Shown in pieces: positions 14,610-15,109 of a stretch of DNA of 15,109 bases. The notes below the pieces were generated by a model that saw only the letters and a program-made list of their open reading frames with translations, ran no database searches and was not told where the DNA came from. Every line of letters begins with the position of its first letter. Position 1 is the first letter of the stretch. Position numbers and translations under genes: made by a program. Source of the DNA: DATBHZ01 sp036557185 (lineage in GTDB: Bacteria > Actinomycetota > Acidimicrobiia > IMCC26256 > JAENVU01); NCBI GenBank assembly GCA_036557185.1, contig DATBHZ010000140.1:1-15109 (forward strand). Direction: 5' to 3'.

Positions 14610-15109
14610 ATGAACAAGAGAGACACGGACGCGTCACCTCCGAAGATGAAGAACAAGGAGTACCTCCACGAGCTCCGTCGGCTCCACGCCGAGCTCGTGG
14701 CACTCCAGGAATGGGTCAAGGCGTCCGGTGCCAAGATCTGCATCGTGTTCGAAGGGCGGGACACGGCCGGCAAGGGCGGGACCATCCAGGCCATCACGCA
14801 GCGGGTCAGCCCACGTGTGTTCCGGGTGGTCGCCCTCCCCGCGCCCAACGACCGCGAGCGGTCACAGATGTACTTCCAGCGCTACATCCCGCACCTCCCC
14901 GCCGGGGGAGAGGTCGTGATCTTCGACCGGAGCTGGTACAACCGCGCCGGCGTCGAACGGGTCATGGGCTTCTGCACGGAGCTGGAGGCCCAGCGCTTCC
15001 TGGAGCAGGCGCCGACCGTCGAGAAGGCGATGCTCGACTCCGGCATCCTGCTGATCAAGTACTGGCTGGAGGTGAGTCCCGACGAGCAGACTCGCCGGCT
15101 CGAGAGCCG
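14610..15109 (+). CDS. ppk2: polyphosphate kinase 2 family protein, 3' end outside window
   Basis: The visible 166 residues are the N-terminal part of a class II polyphosphate kinase, which transfers phosphate between polyphosphate and nucleotides. The Walker A motif GRDTAGKGGT is at 49-58, and the Walker B/lid region VIFDRSWYNRAG spans 103-114, with D106 and the Arg/Tyr residues typical of the family. The remaining half or so lies beyond the window. ATG 14610 comes one base after the ATPase stop, with GAGAAGG about 9 nt upstream, so the two genes are probably one transcript. Whether it favours polyphosphate synthesis or nucleotide phosphorylation (ADP or AMP) cannot be told from this part. 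Confidence 0.93.
   Translation, partial: MNKRDTDASPPKMKNKEYLHELRRLHAELVALQEWVKASGAKICIVFEGRDTAGKGGTIQAITQRVSPRVFRVVALPAPNDRERSQMYFQRYIPHLPAGGEVVIFDRSWYNRAGVERVMGFCTELEAQRFLEQAPTVEKAMLDSGILLIKYWLEVSPDEQTRRLES

Noticed and set aside
1..15109. Mobile element, prophage, CRISPR or defence island
   Set aside because: No transposase, integrase, long terminal repeats, spaced direct repeats or defence-type domains were found. Composition is even and the genes are mostly housekeeping respiratory and transport functions.

Overview
The window is a dense, GC-rich stretch of bacterial chromosome, most likely from an actinomycete-like organism (Actinomycetota; possibly a deep lineage such as Acidimicrobiia or Thermoleophilia, but this cannot be settled from the sequence alone). 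Supporting signs are the uniform high GC, GTG and TTG starts, a Rieske protein with three membrane helices, a diheme QcrC with a C-terminal anchor, and a small membrane protein of the DUF6131 type. No transposon, integrase, CRISPR array, tRNA or rRNA was seen, and the longest gap between genes is 227 bp.

Layout. Positions 1-945 (+) hold the 3' part of an alpha/beta-hydrolase-like exported or membrane-anchored protein. From 9249 down to 970 on the minus strand runs a respiratory operon in the order qcrC - qcrA - ctaC - ctaD - ctaE - small membrane protein - ctaG - qcrB, followed by a hemerythrin-domain protein. Most junctions are 4-bp ATGA or GTGA overlaps, so the genes are probably translationally coupled. 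Together they encode a complete menaquinol:cytochrome c reductase (QcrABC) and a caa3-type cytochrome c oxidase (CtaCDE) plus its assembly factor. Electrons would pass quinol -> cytochrome b / Rieske -> diheme QcrC -> cytochrome c domain of CtaC -> CuA -> heme a -> heme a3/CuB -> O2. The order is unusual because qcrB lies at the far end, separated from qcrCA by the whole oxidase set.

Upstream of qcrC are a SnoaL/NTF2-like protein (9477-9980, -), a 49-residue membrane peptide (10131-10280, +) and a six-helix membrane protein with a Met-rich linker and a Cys/His-rich extracytoplasmic domain (10347-11663, -). That last gene diverges from a P2-like P-type ATPase (11825-14608, +), which is tightly followed by a class II polyphosphate kinase cut by the window end (14610-15109, +).

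Points most worth a second look: the ATPase keeps its catalytic machinery but lacks the usual cation-binding residues in M4, M5 and M6; CtaD has Gln where the K-channel Lys normally sits; the uncharacterised 438-residue membrane protein looks metal-binding; and a conserved-looking small membrane protein of unknown role sits inside the oxidase operon.
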